From assembly GCA_035628335.1 (NCBI GenBank), contig DASPKA010000044.1, positions 1 to 5,131 on the forward strand: a DNA stretch of 5,131 bases. Direction: 5' to 3'. Positions 1-4,483 of the stretch are shown here, one piece after another (the stretch's first letter is position 1; the number at the start of each line of letters is the position of its first letter). The stretch is from DASPKA01 sp035628335 (GTDB lineage Bacteria; Patescibacteriota; Doudnabacteria; UBA920). The position numbers and the translations under genes are program-made. The notes beneath the pieces were generated by a model that was given only the letters and a program-made list of their open reading frames with translations, was not told the origin of the DNA and did not search any database.

Positions 1-799
1 CAACTGGGAAAAACTTGCCAGACTGAGTTGCTTTACGGATAGTAGAAAGTAGTTCGTTTTCTGTAAGCTCTTCACCACCCAGGTACTTCTCCATCATAGC
101 GTCATCATACTCAACCACTTTTTCAACGAGCTTGTTACGCCATTCTTTTGACTTCTCTACCATGTCAGCTGGAATCTCGCCCACGGTAAACTCTTTGTCA
201 GTAAATTCTTTATAGGTGTACGCTTTCATTTGTACCAAATCTACAACACCGCAGATTTCCTTTTCAAATCCTATTGGTATTTGTATAGGCATGGCGTTTG
301 GATTCAAACGCTTATGAATTGATTCAAGGGATTTGAAGAAGTCGCCACCAGTTTGATTGATTTTGTTAATAGAGCAAATACGAGGCACACCATACTTGTC
401 AGCTTGCCGCCAAACTGTTTCAGACTGGGGTTCCACGCCCATCTTGCCATCAAACACTGTCACTGCACCATCTAGGACACGCAAAGAACGCTCTACTTCT
501 ACAGTAAAGTCTACGTGACCAGGAGTATCTATGATGTTGATCTTGTATTTAGTTTCAGGAGCCAGCTTTACATGGCGTGGGATCCAGTAGCAAGTAACAG
601 CAGCAGAAGTAATAGTAATACCACGTTCGCGCTCTTGCTCCATCCAGTCAGTCACAGTTTCACCTTCGTGTACCGCGCCGATTTTGTGAATCATGCCGGT
701 GTTGTACAACACGCCTTCTGTAGTCGTAGTTTTCCCCGCGTCAATGTGGGCAATAATACCTATATTACGGGTAACTTCAATGGGATATTCTCGGGCCAT
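1..799 (-). CDS. fusA: Elongation factor G, N-terminal part (gene runs off the window)
   Basis: EF-G is the ribosomal translocase GTPase, acting with mRNA-tRNA on the ribosome. The 266 codons present cover the G domain and its insert; the rest of a protein normally near 700 residues lies beyond the left edge. Visible motifs are the P-loop AHIDAGKT (17-24), switch I RGITIT, G3 DTPGH and the segment GVEPQSETVWRQADKYGVPR. The G4 motif, normally NKxD, reads NKIN at 145-148. The start at 799 gives the canonical EF-G opening AREYPIEVTRNIGIIAHIDAGKT, with no alternative ATG nearby. There is no Shine-Dalgarno sequence in the bases before it. In the usual str operon fusA follows rpsG; here accessory genes and terminators intervene, and a promoter at 910-938 can supply transcription. 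The reading frame is open to the edge. Confidence 0.97.
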   Translation of the reverse strand, partial: MAREYPIEVTRNIGIIAHIDAGKTTTTEGVLYNTGMIHKIGAVHEGETVTDWMEQERERGITITSAAVTCYWIPRHVKLAPETKYKINIIDTPGHVDFTVEVERSLRVLDGAVTVFDGKMGVEPQSETVWRQADKYGVPRICSINKINQTGGDFFKSLESIHKRLNPNAMPIQIPIGFEKEICGVVDLVQMKAYTYKEFTDKEFTVGEIPADMVEKSKEWRNKLVEKVVEYDDAMMEKYLGGEELTENELLSTIRKATQSGKFFPV

Positions 800-805
800 A
801 ATTTA

Positions 806-894
806 CAGTCATAAGTCGACAGTCGAAAGTCATAAGTTAAAAACAAAGCCAACACTGGCTTGCTTACGACTTACGACTTACGACTTACGACTAG
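806..894. repeat. Heptad-repeat palindrome in the fusA leader
   Basis: The left arm is four 7-nt units of the form AGTCNNN (AGTCATA, AGTCGAC, AGTCGAA, AGTCATA at 807-834). The right arm is four perfect copies of CTTACGA (863-890). The arms are largely complementary (CGTAAGT against AGTCNNA phasing). They converge on a small hairpin, AAGCC-AACACT-GGCTT, at 846-861. If the promoter at 910-938 is used, the whole structure lies in the fusA 5' untranslated RNA and ends about 7 nt before the start codon. It could modulate translation or mRNA stability, but that is inference. Two elements with the same layout precede rpsG and rpsL. Confidence 0.8.
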
Positions 895-909
895 CTTATT
901 TGCCTATAG

Positions 910-938
910 ATTGTAACCTAAAAGCTCAAAAAATTCAA
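910..938 (-). promoter_or_regulatory. Sigma70-type promoter for fusA
   Basis: On the minus strand, TTGAAT (933-938) is followed after exactly 17 nt by TACAAT (910-915), each one or two bases from consensus. Transcription would begin near 903 and read through the heptad palindrome into fusA. It is divergent from the promoter at 945-973, with only 6 bp between the two -35 boxes. It explains how fusA can be expressed although terminators and convergent genes separate it from rpsG. Confidence 0.65.
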
Positions 939-944
939 GTACCG

Positions 945-973
945 TTGACCAAAAATTGTTAAAAAGATATAGT
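945..973 (+). promoter_or_regulatory. Sigma70-type promoter for the leader RNA and membrane protein gene at 1157
   Basis: TTGACC (945-950), a 17-nt spacer rich in A and T, then TATAGT (968-973). Transcription should start around 979-981, giving a leader of roughly 175 nt before the ATG at 1157. The same two hexamers with the same spacing drive the minus-strand gene pair at 2836-2864. Confidence 0.7.
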
Positions 974-979
974 CAAATT

Positions 980-1156
980 GCACAAGCGTGCATACGGGTG
1001 CAGATGACAGTACAACATTTAGGGGGACATACGGGTAAGCAAAAATCCAACCATACGCCGCCGACGAACGTCTAAGCGGATCTACTATGTTTTTTGCGCG
1101 CCTAGATTTCCCCCTAAATGTTGTTTCAGCATTTAGGGTTTTTACAAGGAGACGTT
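980..1156 (+). promoter_or_regulatory. Structured 5' leader, candidate riboswitch or attenuator
   Basis: Arm 1, ACAACATTTAGGGGGA (1012-1027), is perfectly complementary over 16 bp to arm 2 (1109-1124). The 3' part of arm 2 (1112-1120) is also perfectly complementary to arm 3, CATTTAGGG (1130-1138), which is followed by five T's. The two pairings exclude each other. The long helix would close an 81-nt enclosed region and prevent terminator formation; loss of it frees the terminator just before the ribosome binding site. Inside are a hairpin CCGC...GCGG (1058-1079) with inner GAC-GAAC-GTC, and ATCTA/TAGAT (1080-1084 with 1103-1107). CATACGGGT occurs at 991-999 and again at 1028-1036. I do not recognise a known riboswitch class. 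The alternative is a MITE-like element, since the arms are also 16-bp terminal inverted repeats, but I see no target duplication. Confidence 0.55.
1112..1143 (+). terminator. Leader terminator hairpin upstream of the 1157 gene
   Basis: CCCTAAATG (1112-1120), a 9-nt loop, CATTTAGGG (1130-1138), then TTTTT (1139-1143). The stem is perfect but has only four G-C pairs, so efficiency may be moderate. It ends two bases before the AAGGAG of the next gene. That position suits conditional termination rather than the end of an upstream gene, since no plus-strand gene lies upstream. Confidence 0.6.
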
Positions 1157-1480
1157 ATGGAAGAACCATTTCCAATGTTGCAACTCATAACCACGCTAAT
1201 CGTTTGCGGAGTAGTCAGCTTCCTTTTGGTTAGTCACTCTGGTGCAGAGGAAGTTTCTAAAAAACGAGTTCTTGGTTACGGGCTCGTGCTCAACGTTGGC
1301 CTGAGCGGGTTTGTGAGCTTGGTTTTAGCAACGATCGCCTTTATTGCTAACAGAGAAGTTATTCTAAAGCTCTGGGTTGTCTGGGTTGGCGTAGGCATAG
1401 GCATGCTCTTGGTCTATGCGCTAGATGAAGGTTACAGGAGGGCCGAAGCTGAAATGGAAAAGGCAAAACGCGGACAATGA
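1157..1480 (+). CDS. Small three-helix membrane protein, unknown function
   Basis: This 107-residue protein resembles no family I can name. Three hydrophobic segments are evident: about 9-25, about 40-64 and about 70-89, followed by a charged tail rich in E, K and R (DEGYRRAEAEMEKAKRGQ). The segments and the basic loop before the second (KKR, 35-37) suggest an integral inner-membrane protein. The start at 1157 is preferred over the in-frame ATG at 1118 because AAGGAG (1146-1151) sits 5 nt upstream, and 1118 lies inside the terminator hairpin. The gene is monocistronic: own promoter (945-973), a structured leader, and a terminator shared with the convergent gene at 1522. The regulated leader suggests conditional expression, but of what stimulus cannot be told. 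Confidence 0.75.
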   Translation: MEEPFPMLQLITTLIVCGVVSFLLVSHSGAEEVSKKRVLGYGLVLNVGLSGFVSLVLATIAFIANREVILKLWVVWVGVGIGMLLVYALDEGYRRAEAEMEKAKRGQ

Positions 1481-1487
1481 CAAAAAG

Positions 1488-1519
1488 AAACAGTCCCGGT
1501 GAGGCATCGGGACTGTTTT
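1488..1519. terminator. Bidirectional terminator between convergent genes
   Basis: AAACAGTCCCG (1488-1498), a 9-nt loop, CGGGACTGTTT (1508-1518): an 11-bp perfect stem with T's on its 3' side on the plus strand and a T-rich tract (TTTCTTTTTG) on the minus strand. It lies in the 41-bp gap between the plus gene ending at 1480 and the minus gene ending at 1522, so it can serve both. Confidence 0.85.
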
Positions 1520-1521
1520 AA

Positions 1522-2289
1522 TTATACTGCCTGGGCAACGAGAGCTGGATCAAGCTTTGTAGCCCCGAACCAGAGATGAGGAGAGTACTGACTTACATAC
1601 AGTTCTCTTGAAGGATCAGGCAATATTCTGCCTAATACCCTAAAACCGCTTCGTTGTGCATGACTCACAGCTACCGCAATGCTATGGACCGAGTCCAACA
1701 ACTCGTCTGAGGTAGCAAAGTCGTATCGTAACGGTTCTTGCGCCATCTCCAACACCAACAGAGTGTAAGGTAATTTGGGGAGGTGGAGCAACGTTCGAGG
1801 CACTTGTTTGTCGCTCATAATTGAAGCAACTTGGCTTTGGATAGCTCCCCACATCTGTGCAGTATATGGCATACGTGCTAAGTCCTTCACAAATTCAACA
1901 CTTCCCATAGCCCTATTTACACTCACCACGCTAAAGAATGGTGGTTGAGAAAAGAGACGCTCAACAGCGTCACGTGTTGGATCCGGTAACTGGGCATAGG
2001 CGAGCTTCCGTTGAATCCGCGCCCTTGTGATGACTGAGGTAGCCTCATTTAAGACCGCATCAATCAGCTCTTTACGGGTTGTGAAAGAACTAATTCGCGC
2101 GCCTTTGTCGTCTAAAGTAACCAAAACCACGGGCATTTCTGGCTCAAGATGGTCTTTCCAGGGACCAGGGAATTTAACTCGAAGGTTATGAACAACAATA
2201 CCCCAGTCCATATAAGGCACCATTGGCACTTGGACTACTATCCTTGCCTGCTCATATTCTAGAGAAATAACTGTTACAGATTTTTCCAT
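1522..2289 (-). CDS. Unknown soluble protein built of two tandem repeats
   Basis: A 255-residue protein that I cannot assign to a family; it has no signal peptide or membrane helix. Its halves resemble each other. Residues 66-107 align without gaps to 188-229, with 14 of 42 identical, including F-x-T, EL-x-D-x-V and the signature LPDP(T/S)R (101-106 and 223-228). The similarity extends upstream through PY..WG (25-30) and PYTAQMWG (141-148), and downstream through (F/Y)S...F. Each repeat is about 120 residues. The chosen start has AAAGGAG four bases upstream (2294-2300). The frame stays open to an ATG at 2341, preceded by AGGTAGGGG, and to 2361, so an extension of 18 to 24 residues is possible. 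It probably shares a transcript with the gene at 2422-2790, about 130 bp upstream. Confidence 0.75.
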   Translation of the reverse strand: MEKSVTVISLEYEQARIVVQVPMVPYMDWGIVVHNLRVKFPGPWKDHLEPEMPVVLVTLDDKGARISSFTTRKELIDAVLNEATSVITRARIQRKLAYAQLPDPTRDAVERLFSQPPFFSVVSVNRAMGSVEFVKDLARMPYTAQMWGAIQSQVASIMSDKQVPRTLLHLPKLPYTLLVLEMAQEPLRYDFATSDELLDSVHSIAVAVSHAQRSGFRVLGRILPDPSRELYVSQYSPHLWFGATKLDPALVAQAV

Positions 2290-2421
2290 GAAACTCCTTT
2301 CTGTTTTTCCGCTTTTCAACTTATTCTCTACAACTTTAAACATACTACCCCTACCTGTCAATGAGCCATATAAAAATGACTTCGATGATGTGCATCACCA
2401 AAGCCATTTTCTAATCTAAGA

Positions 2422-2790
2422 CTATTTGACAACCATGACAAAGGAGTGTTCGCCGGCAAAAATGACAAACTGCTTGAAGGTTCTATGTGTCTGCTCAAAC
2501 ACTTCCAACATCTGCGTGTTATAAGCTCCAAGCTGTTTCCTGACAAGTTGCATGTCGATCAACGTACGCGCGAAACGAAAATCTGCGTTGACATTCCGCT
2601 CCGACGCGAGCCCGAGAGTGTTCACAAGTTCTTGGTTCTCAGAGTCATAGAAGACAAGAACTTGATCAGCAGCCAGCGGTACCACACCGGCGATTCGAGC
2701 ATAGAAATACTGGGCTCTGCCCATTAACTCATCAATGCCTGTACCTAACGTGTTTAAGTACGCGTCCACAGCTCTCATTGTTTTATCCAT
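2422..2790 (-). CDS. Unknown soluble 122-residue protein
   Basis: I do not recognise the family. The protein is mostly soluble in composition, with a helical-looking N-terminus (MDKTMRAVDAYLNTLG), a central segment VPLAADQVLVFYDSE, and a hydrophobic C-terminus (FVIFAGEHSFVMVVK) too short and interrupted to be a convincing membrane anchor. The start is firm: AAGGAG lies 6 nt upstream (2797-2802) and an excellent promoter sits at 2836-2864, giving a leader of about 40 nt. It is the first gene of a likely two-gene unit with the repeat protein at 1522-2289. An overlapping opposite-strand frame at 2446-2727 is a shadow of this gene. The strong promoter and binding site make it likely to be real and expressed. 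Confidence 0.7.
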   Translation of the reverse strand: MDKTMRAVDAYLNTLGTGIDELMGRAQYFYARIAGVVPLAADQVLVFYDSENQELVNTLGLASERNVNADFRFARTLIDMQLVRKQLGAYNTQMLEVFEQTHRTFKQFVIFAGEHSFVMVVK

Positions 2791-2835
2791 GCAGTTCTCC
2801 TTTTGAAATTTGTTATTAGCGGCAATAGATTAATC

Positions 2836-2864
2836 ACTATAAAATTTACAGCACCCTAGGTCAA
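2836..2864 (-). promoter_or_regulatory. Sigma70-type promoter for the two-gene unknown unit
   Basis: On the minus strand, TTGACC (2859-2864), 17-nt spacer, TATAGT (2836-2841), with transcription starting near 2829. It lies just downstream of the terminator at 2895-2926, so the unit is insulated from rpsG-derived transcription. Both hexamers are identical to those at 945-973, although the spacers are unrelated. Confidence 0.75.
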
Positions 2865-2894
2865 GCCTATTATGGAACTAGTAAAAAACCAAAA

Positions 2895-2926
2895 TGACCT
2901 CGACCTTGCGTCGAGGTCAATTTTTT
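2895..2926. terminator. Bidirectional terminator after the distal rpsG tail copy
   Basis: TGACCTCGAC (2895-2904), loop CTTGC, GTCGAGGTCA (2910-2919), then A and six T's (2921-2926). On the minus strand the stem is followed by TTTTGGTTTTTT. It begins only about 8 nt after the stop codon of the displaced rpsG tail (2934-3008). It may therefore be the terminator that once ended an rpsG transcript and moved with that tail. Confidence 0.85.
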
Positions 2927-2933
2927 AGAGATC

Positions 2934-3008
2934 TTATTTTTTGCGGGAGAAACGAGCAAAGTGAGCAAACGCTTTGTTGGCTTCTGCCATACGATGGGTG
3001 TCTTCTTT
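2934..3008 (-). pseudogene. rpsG: Displaced 3' end of rpsG, distal copy
   Basis: Read on the minus strand, these 75 nt encode residues 155-178 of the S7 protein at 3938-4474 plus a TAA stop. All 24 residues match the live gene. By my count 19 of 75 bases differ, every one silent (for example TCC for AGT serine, and AAA for AAG lysine in SRKK). There is no start codon or upstream S7 sequence: similarity ends abruptly at the first Lys codon, where the truncated transposase begins. It is not a gene in itself but a scar of a formerly functional rpsG end. Perfect protein conservation with many silent changes means it diverged while selected as S7, most likely as the tail of a related but distinct rpsG allele. 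Confidence 0.9.
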
Positions 3009-3263
3009 TTAATCTAAGTGCAATGATTCTCTGTTTTGTTGAAACAGGCATCTCTTTTGGGCGATGGTGAGGACGTGAAGATTTGTCTGAATGACCTGAT
3101 GATTACTCATGCGGGCTTCTTTTACCCAGCGTACAATCGTACCCTGGTTAAAGCCGGTATGCCTGGCCACTGCTCGAGCAGCCCAGCCTTGTTTTAAGAC
3201 GAGCCGAGCTGCTTGCATTCGCAGCTTAGGCAGGTGTGGGTTCGTAGTATATGGCATGTACAT
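3009..3263 (-). pseudogene. IS481-like transposase remnant, N-terminal helix-turn-helix only
   Basis: The opening MPYTTNPHLPKLRMQAARLV and the following WAARAVARHTGFNQGTIVRW form a helix-turn-helix of the kind found at the N-terminus of IS481/IS3-type transposases (residues 13-48 of 84). A full enzyme would run to over 300 residues with a DDE catalytic core, none of which is here. The frame seems shifted after about residue 50. In another frame, 3090 down to about 3005 reads SSRPHHRPKEMPVSTKQR followed by IIALRLKRR, which looks like the normal continuation, while the original frame gives unrelated sequence to a stop at 3009. The coding sequence then runs straight into the displaced rpsG tail at an A/G-rich junction. 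The start could be 3263 or 3257; neither has a Shine-Dalgarno sequence. It is surely inactive as a transposase. Confidence 0.7.
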
Positions 3264-3364
3264 AGTCTAGCAATTGGGTGATGCATAGGTTTTGAACCCG
3301 CTTTACCCCGCCTTGACTAACCTACATAAATATGGCATACATATGATAGAAAGGAGTCAAAAAA

Positions 3365-3676
3365 ATGGATCAAACCTTCGGTATTGTTGCAGACTGCATA
3401 GGCTACTTGTTTGGCAAATTCGGGTTTGGGGCGCTATTTATGCTAATCGGTGCGGTAATATTCGGGTTTAACCTGGTACTGCACGCTTCAGACCAGATAA
3501 ACAATCGCAGGGTCAAAAATGAAATTTGGGAGCCTCTCGGATTTGGGTTGTTATTGATAGGCTTGGGAGTCTTTGGGAACTCCGTGATCCTGATCCTACT
3601 TGCGATCTTCATCATTGAAGTGTTTCTCAAGTTTATGGGCTGGTTAGGCGACATTGCCAAATCCAGCATGAGCTGA
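3365..3676 (+). CDS. Small membrane protein, unknown function
   Basis: This 103-residue protein has a hydrophobic segment at about 18-40 (FGKFGFGALFMLIGAVIFGF and following) and a second long hydrophobic stretch at about 57-90 that could be two helices split at GN (71-72). Between them is a polar loop with NNRRVKNE. I recognise no family. The start is set by AAGGAG (3351-3356) 8 nt before the ATG. A TTGACT box (3313-3318) lies upstream, but I see no good -10 at standard spacing, so the promoter is unresolved. The gene runs against the str operon and ends at a strong hairpin terminator (3693-3733). It lies between the two displaced rpsG tails, so it probably arrived as cargo of one insertion event. 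The opposite-strand frame at 3403-3669 is a shadow. Confidence 0.75.
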   Translation: MDQTFGIVADCIGYLFGKFGFGALFMLIGAVIFGFNLVLHASDQINNRRVKNEIWEPLGFGLLLIGLGVFGNSVILILLAIFIIEVFLKFMGWLGDIAKSSMS

Positions 3677-3692
3677 CTATTTCACAAAATAA

Positions 3693-3733
3693 ACAGGCGT
3701 ATGAGCAATTCAGCTCATGCGCCTGTGTTTTTT
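3693..3733. terminator. Strong terminator after the 3365 gene and the proximal rpsG tail
   Basis: ACAGGCGTATGAGC (3693-3706), loop AATTCA, GCTCATGCGCCTGT (3713-3726): 14 bp with a single G-T pair, then G and six T's. It lies 16 nt after the plus-strand gene. On the minus strand it follows the proximal displaced rpsG tail after a short A/T-rich gap and has a weaker T tract (TTTATTTTG), so it may work both ways. Confidence 0.88.
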
Positions 3734-3751
3734 AAACTTTTAAAATTTTCT

Positions 3752-3859
3752 TTATTTCTTTCTTGAAAACCGAGCAAAGTGAGCAAAAGCTTTGTTTGCT
3801 TCTACTATTCTATGTGTATCTTCTTTCTTCTTAACTGCAGCACCTTGTTTCTGCCACGC
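3752..3859 (-). pseudogene. rpsG: Displaced 3' end of rpsG, proximal copy
   Basis: On the minus strand this encodes residues 144-178 of S7 (from AWQKQG to FSRKK) plus TAA. It differs from the live gene only by M161 to I and A162 to V. Identity is strikingly uneven: the first 45 nt (3815-3859) match the live gene at 43 positions, while the last 63 nt (3752-3814) differ at 21. The change occurs right after the Thr158 codon. This is a mosaic: the upstream block is a recent shared duplicate and the downstream block comes from a divergent allele. There is no start codon, so it is a scar, not a gene. The live rpsG ends 78 bp away, separated by the GC-rich hairpin cluster. Confidence 0.92.
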
Positions 3860-3864
3860 CTGCT

Positions 3865-3893
3865 ATTATAGGGGCTCACGTCGCCCCCTCCAA
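3865..3893 (-). promoter_or_regulatory. Possible promoter with a hairpin as its spacer
   Basis: On the minus strand, TTGGAG (3888-3893), 17 nt, TATAAT (3865-3870). The -10 is perfect and the -35 matches at four of six bases. The spacer is itself an inverted repeat, GGGGC-7 nt-GCCCC. It would transcribe only the proximal rpsG tail before reaching the terminator at 3693-3733, so no gene is obviously served. The match may be fortuitous. Confidence 0.3.
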
Positions 3894-3937
3894 CGGGCAA
3901 AGCCCTCATGGAGCCTCCCCCTCTCGCGGCTTTGCCG
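3871..3937. repeat. GC-rich hairpin cluster directly after rpsG
   Basis: Three hairpins in 67 bp: GGGGC/GCCCC (3871-3887), GGGCAAAGCCC (3895-3905) and CGGCTTTGCCG (3927-3937). The last two can also pair with each other over 9 bp (GGCAAAGCC with GGCTTTGCC). Base composition is far richer in G and C than the flanks. It resembles a REP-type palindromic element, and it adjoins the rpsG stop codon (3938-3940). It could protect the 3' end of the mRNA. There is no T tract, so it is not a standard terminator. Confidence 0.65.
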
Positions 3938-4474
3938 CTATTTCTTGCGACTAAAACGGGCGAAATGTGCGAAAGCTTTATTAGCCTCGGCCATACGGTG
4001 TGTATCTTCTTTCTTCTTAACCGCTGCACCTTGTTTCTGCCACGCATCTAGTATTTCGGCGGCTAGCTTTTTGGCCATGGGCATGCCTTTGCGGGTACGA
4101 GCGGCAGTGATCATCCACTTCATACCGAGTGCGGTACGACGAGGCTCGAGCACTTCCATAGGCACCTGGTAGTTTGCACCACCCACACGGCGGCCTTTGA
4201 TTTCAATGAGCGGAGACACGTTCTTAAGCGCGAGGTCAAACACCTGGCGCCCATCTTTTGGCAACTTGTCTTTCTCTTCTTGAGTTTGGGCAGCAGAGGC
4301 AATACCGCGGAGCTTTTCAGTAACCTGGTCTAGTGCAGTGTAGAAAATAGTCTGCGCAGTGGTCTTCTTGCCTCGCTCCATAAGGTAGTTTACGAACTTT
4401 GCATATTTAGCAGAATTAAACTTTGGGTCTGGCTTTGGTGCGTGACGATTCACGCTTCGTGATTTTCTTGGCAT
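3938..4474 (-). CDS. rpsG: Small ribosomal subunit protein S7
   Basis: S7 nucleates assembly of the 30S head by binding 16S rRNA and lines the E-site and mRNA exit channel. The 178-residue protein has the family landmarks: the opening MPRKSRSVNRHAPKPDPKFN, LMERGKKTTAQTIFYTALDQ (31-50), the central segment IEIKGRRVGGANYQVPMEVL (90-109), RRTALGMKWMITAARTRKG (112-130) and the C-terminal helix ending HFARFSRKK. It is about 20 residues longer than the common 156-residue form, with a charged insert around TQEEKDKLPKDGR. The start at 4474 fits the family and has no Shine-Dalgarno sequence; the heptad palindrome lies just upstream. It is 77 bp downstream of rpsL. The 63 bases after codon 158 seem to derive from a different allele than the two displaced tails downstream. 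Confidence 0.98.
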   Translation of the reverse strand: MPRKSRSVNRHAPKPDPKFNSAKYAKFVNYLMERGKKTTAQTIFYTALDQVTEKLRGIASAAQTQEEKDKLPKDGRQVFDLALKNVSPLIEIKGRRVGGANYQVPMEVLEPRRTALGMKWMITAARTRKGMPMAKKLAAEILDAWQKQGAAVKKKEDTHRMAEANKAFAHFARFSRKK

Positions 4475-4483
4475 ATCAATACA

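Noticed and set aside
806..894. Short regular repeats resembling a CRISPR array
   Set aside because: The units are 7 nt, contiguous, with no spacers, and form two complementary arms; no cas genes are near.
515..962. Two plus-strand open frames over the fusA start region
   Set aside because: They are antisense to fusA, which has clear EF-G motifs; the second runs through the repeat element and promoter.
1118..1156. Upstream in-frame ATG for the membrane protein gene
   Set aside because: It lies inside the terminator hairpin without a Shine-Dalgarno sequence, while 1157 has AAGGAG at good spacing.
2386..2397. TGATG-TG-CATCA inverted repeat as an operator
   Set aside because: The arms are only 5 bp, and it lies between two genes that appear co-transcribed with no clear promoter beside it.
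2358..2546. Minus-strand open frame of 62 codons
   Set aside because: It overlaps the end of the 122-residue gene in another frame, with no ribosome site or recognisable sequence.
1522..2790. The two unknown minus-strand genes as a toxin-antitoxin pair
   Set aside because: Sizes, a gap of about 130 bp and the duplicated 255-residue protein do not fit any toxin-antitoxin type I know; no toxin motif is visible.
3281..3364. Terminal inverted repeat of the IS481-like element in the gap upstream of the transposase remnant
   Set aside because: I could find no matching second end in the window, as the element is truncated, so the boundary cannot be supported.
3805..4047. Minus-strand open frame of 80 codons crossing from rpsG into the displaced tail
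   Set aside because: It is in a different frame from S7 and its Arg/Lys-rich sequence is just out-of-frame rpsG; the similar ends come from the duplicated DNA.
3792..4172. Plus-strand open frame of 126 codons spanning the rpsG end and the proximal tail
   Set aside because: It is antisense to rpsG and its displaced copy, repeats itself only because the tail is duplicated, and has no ribosome binding site.
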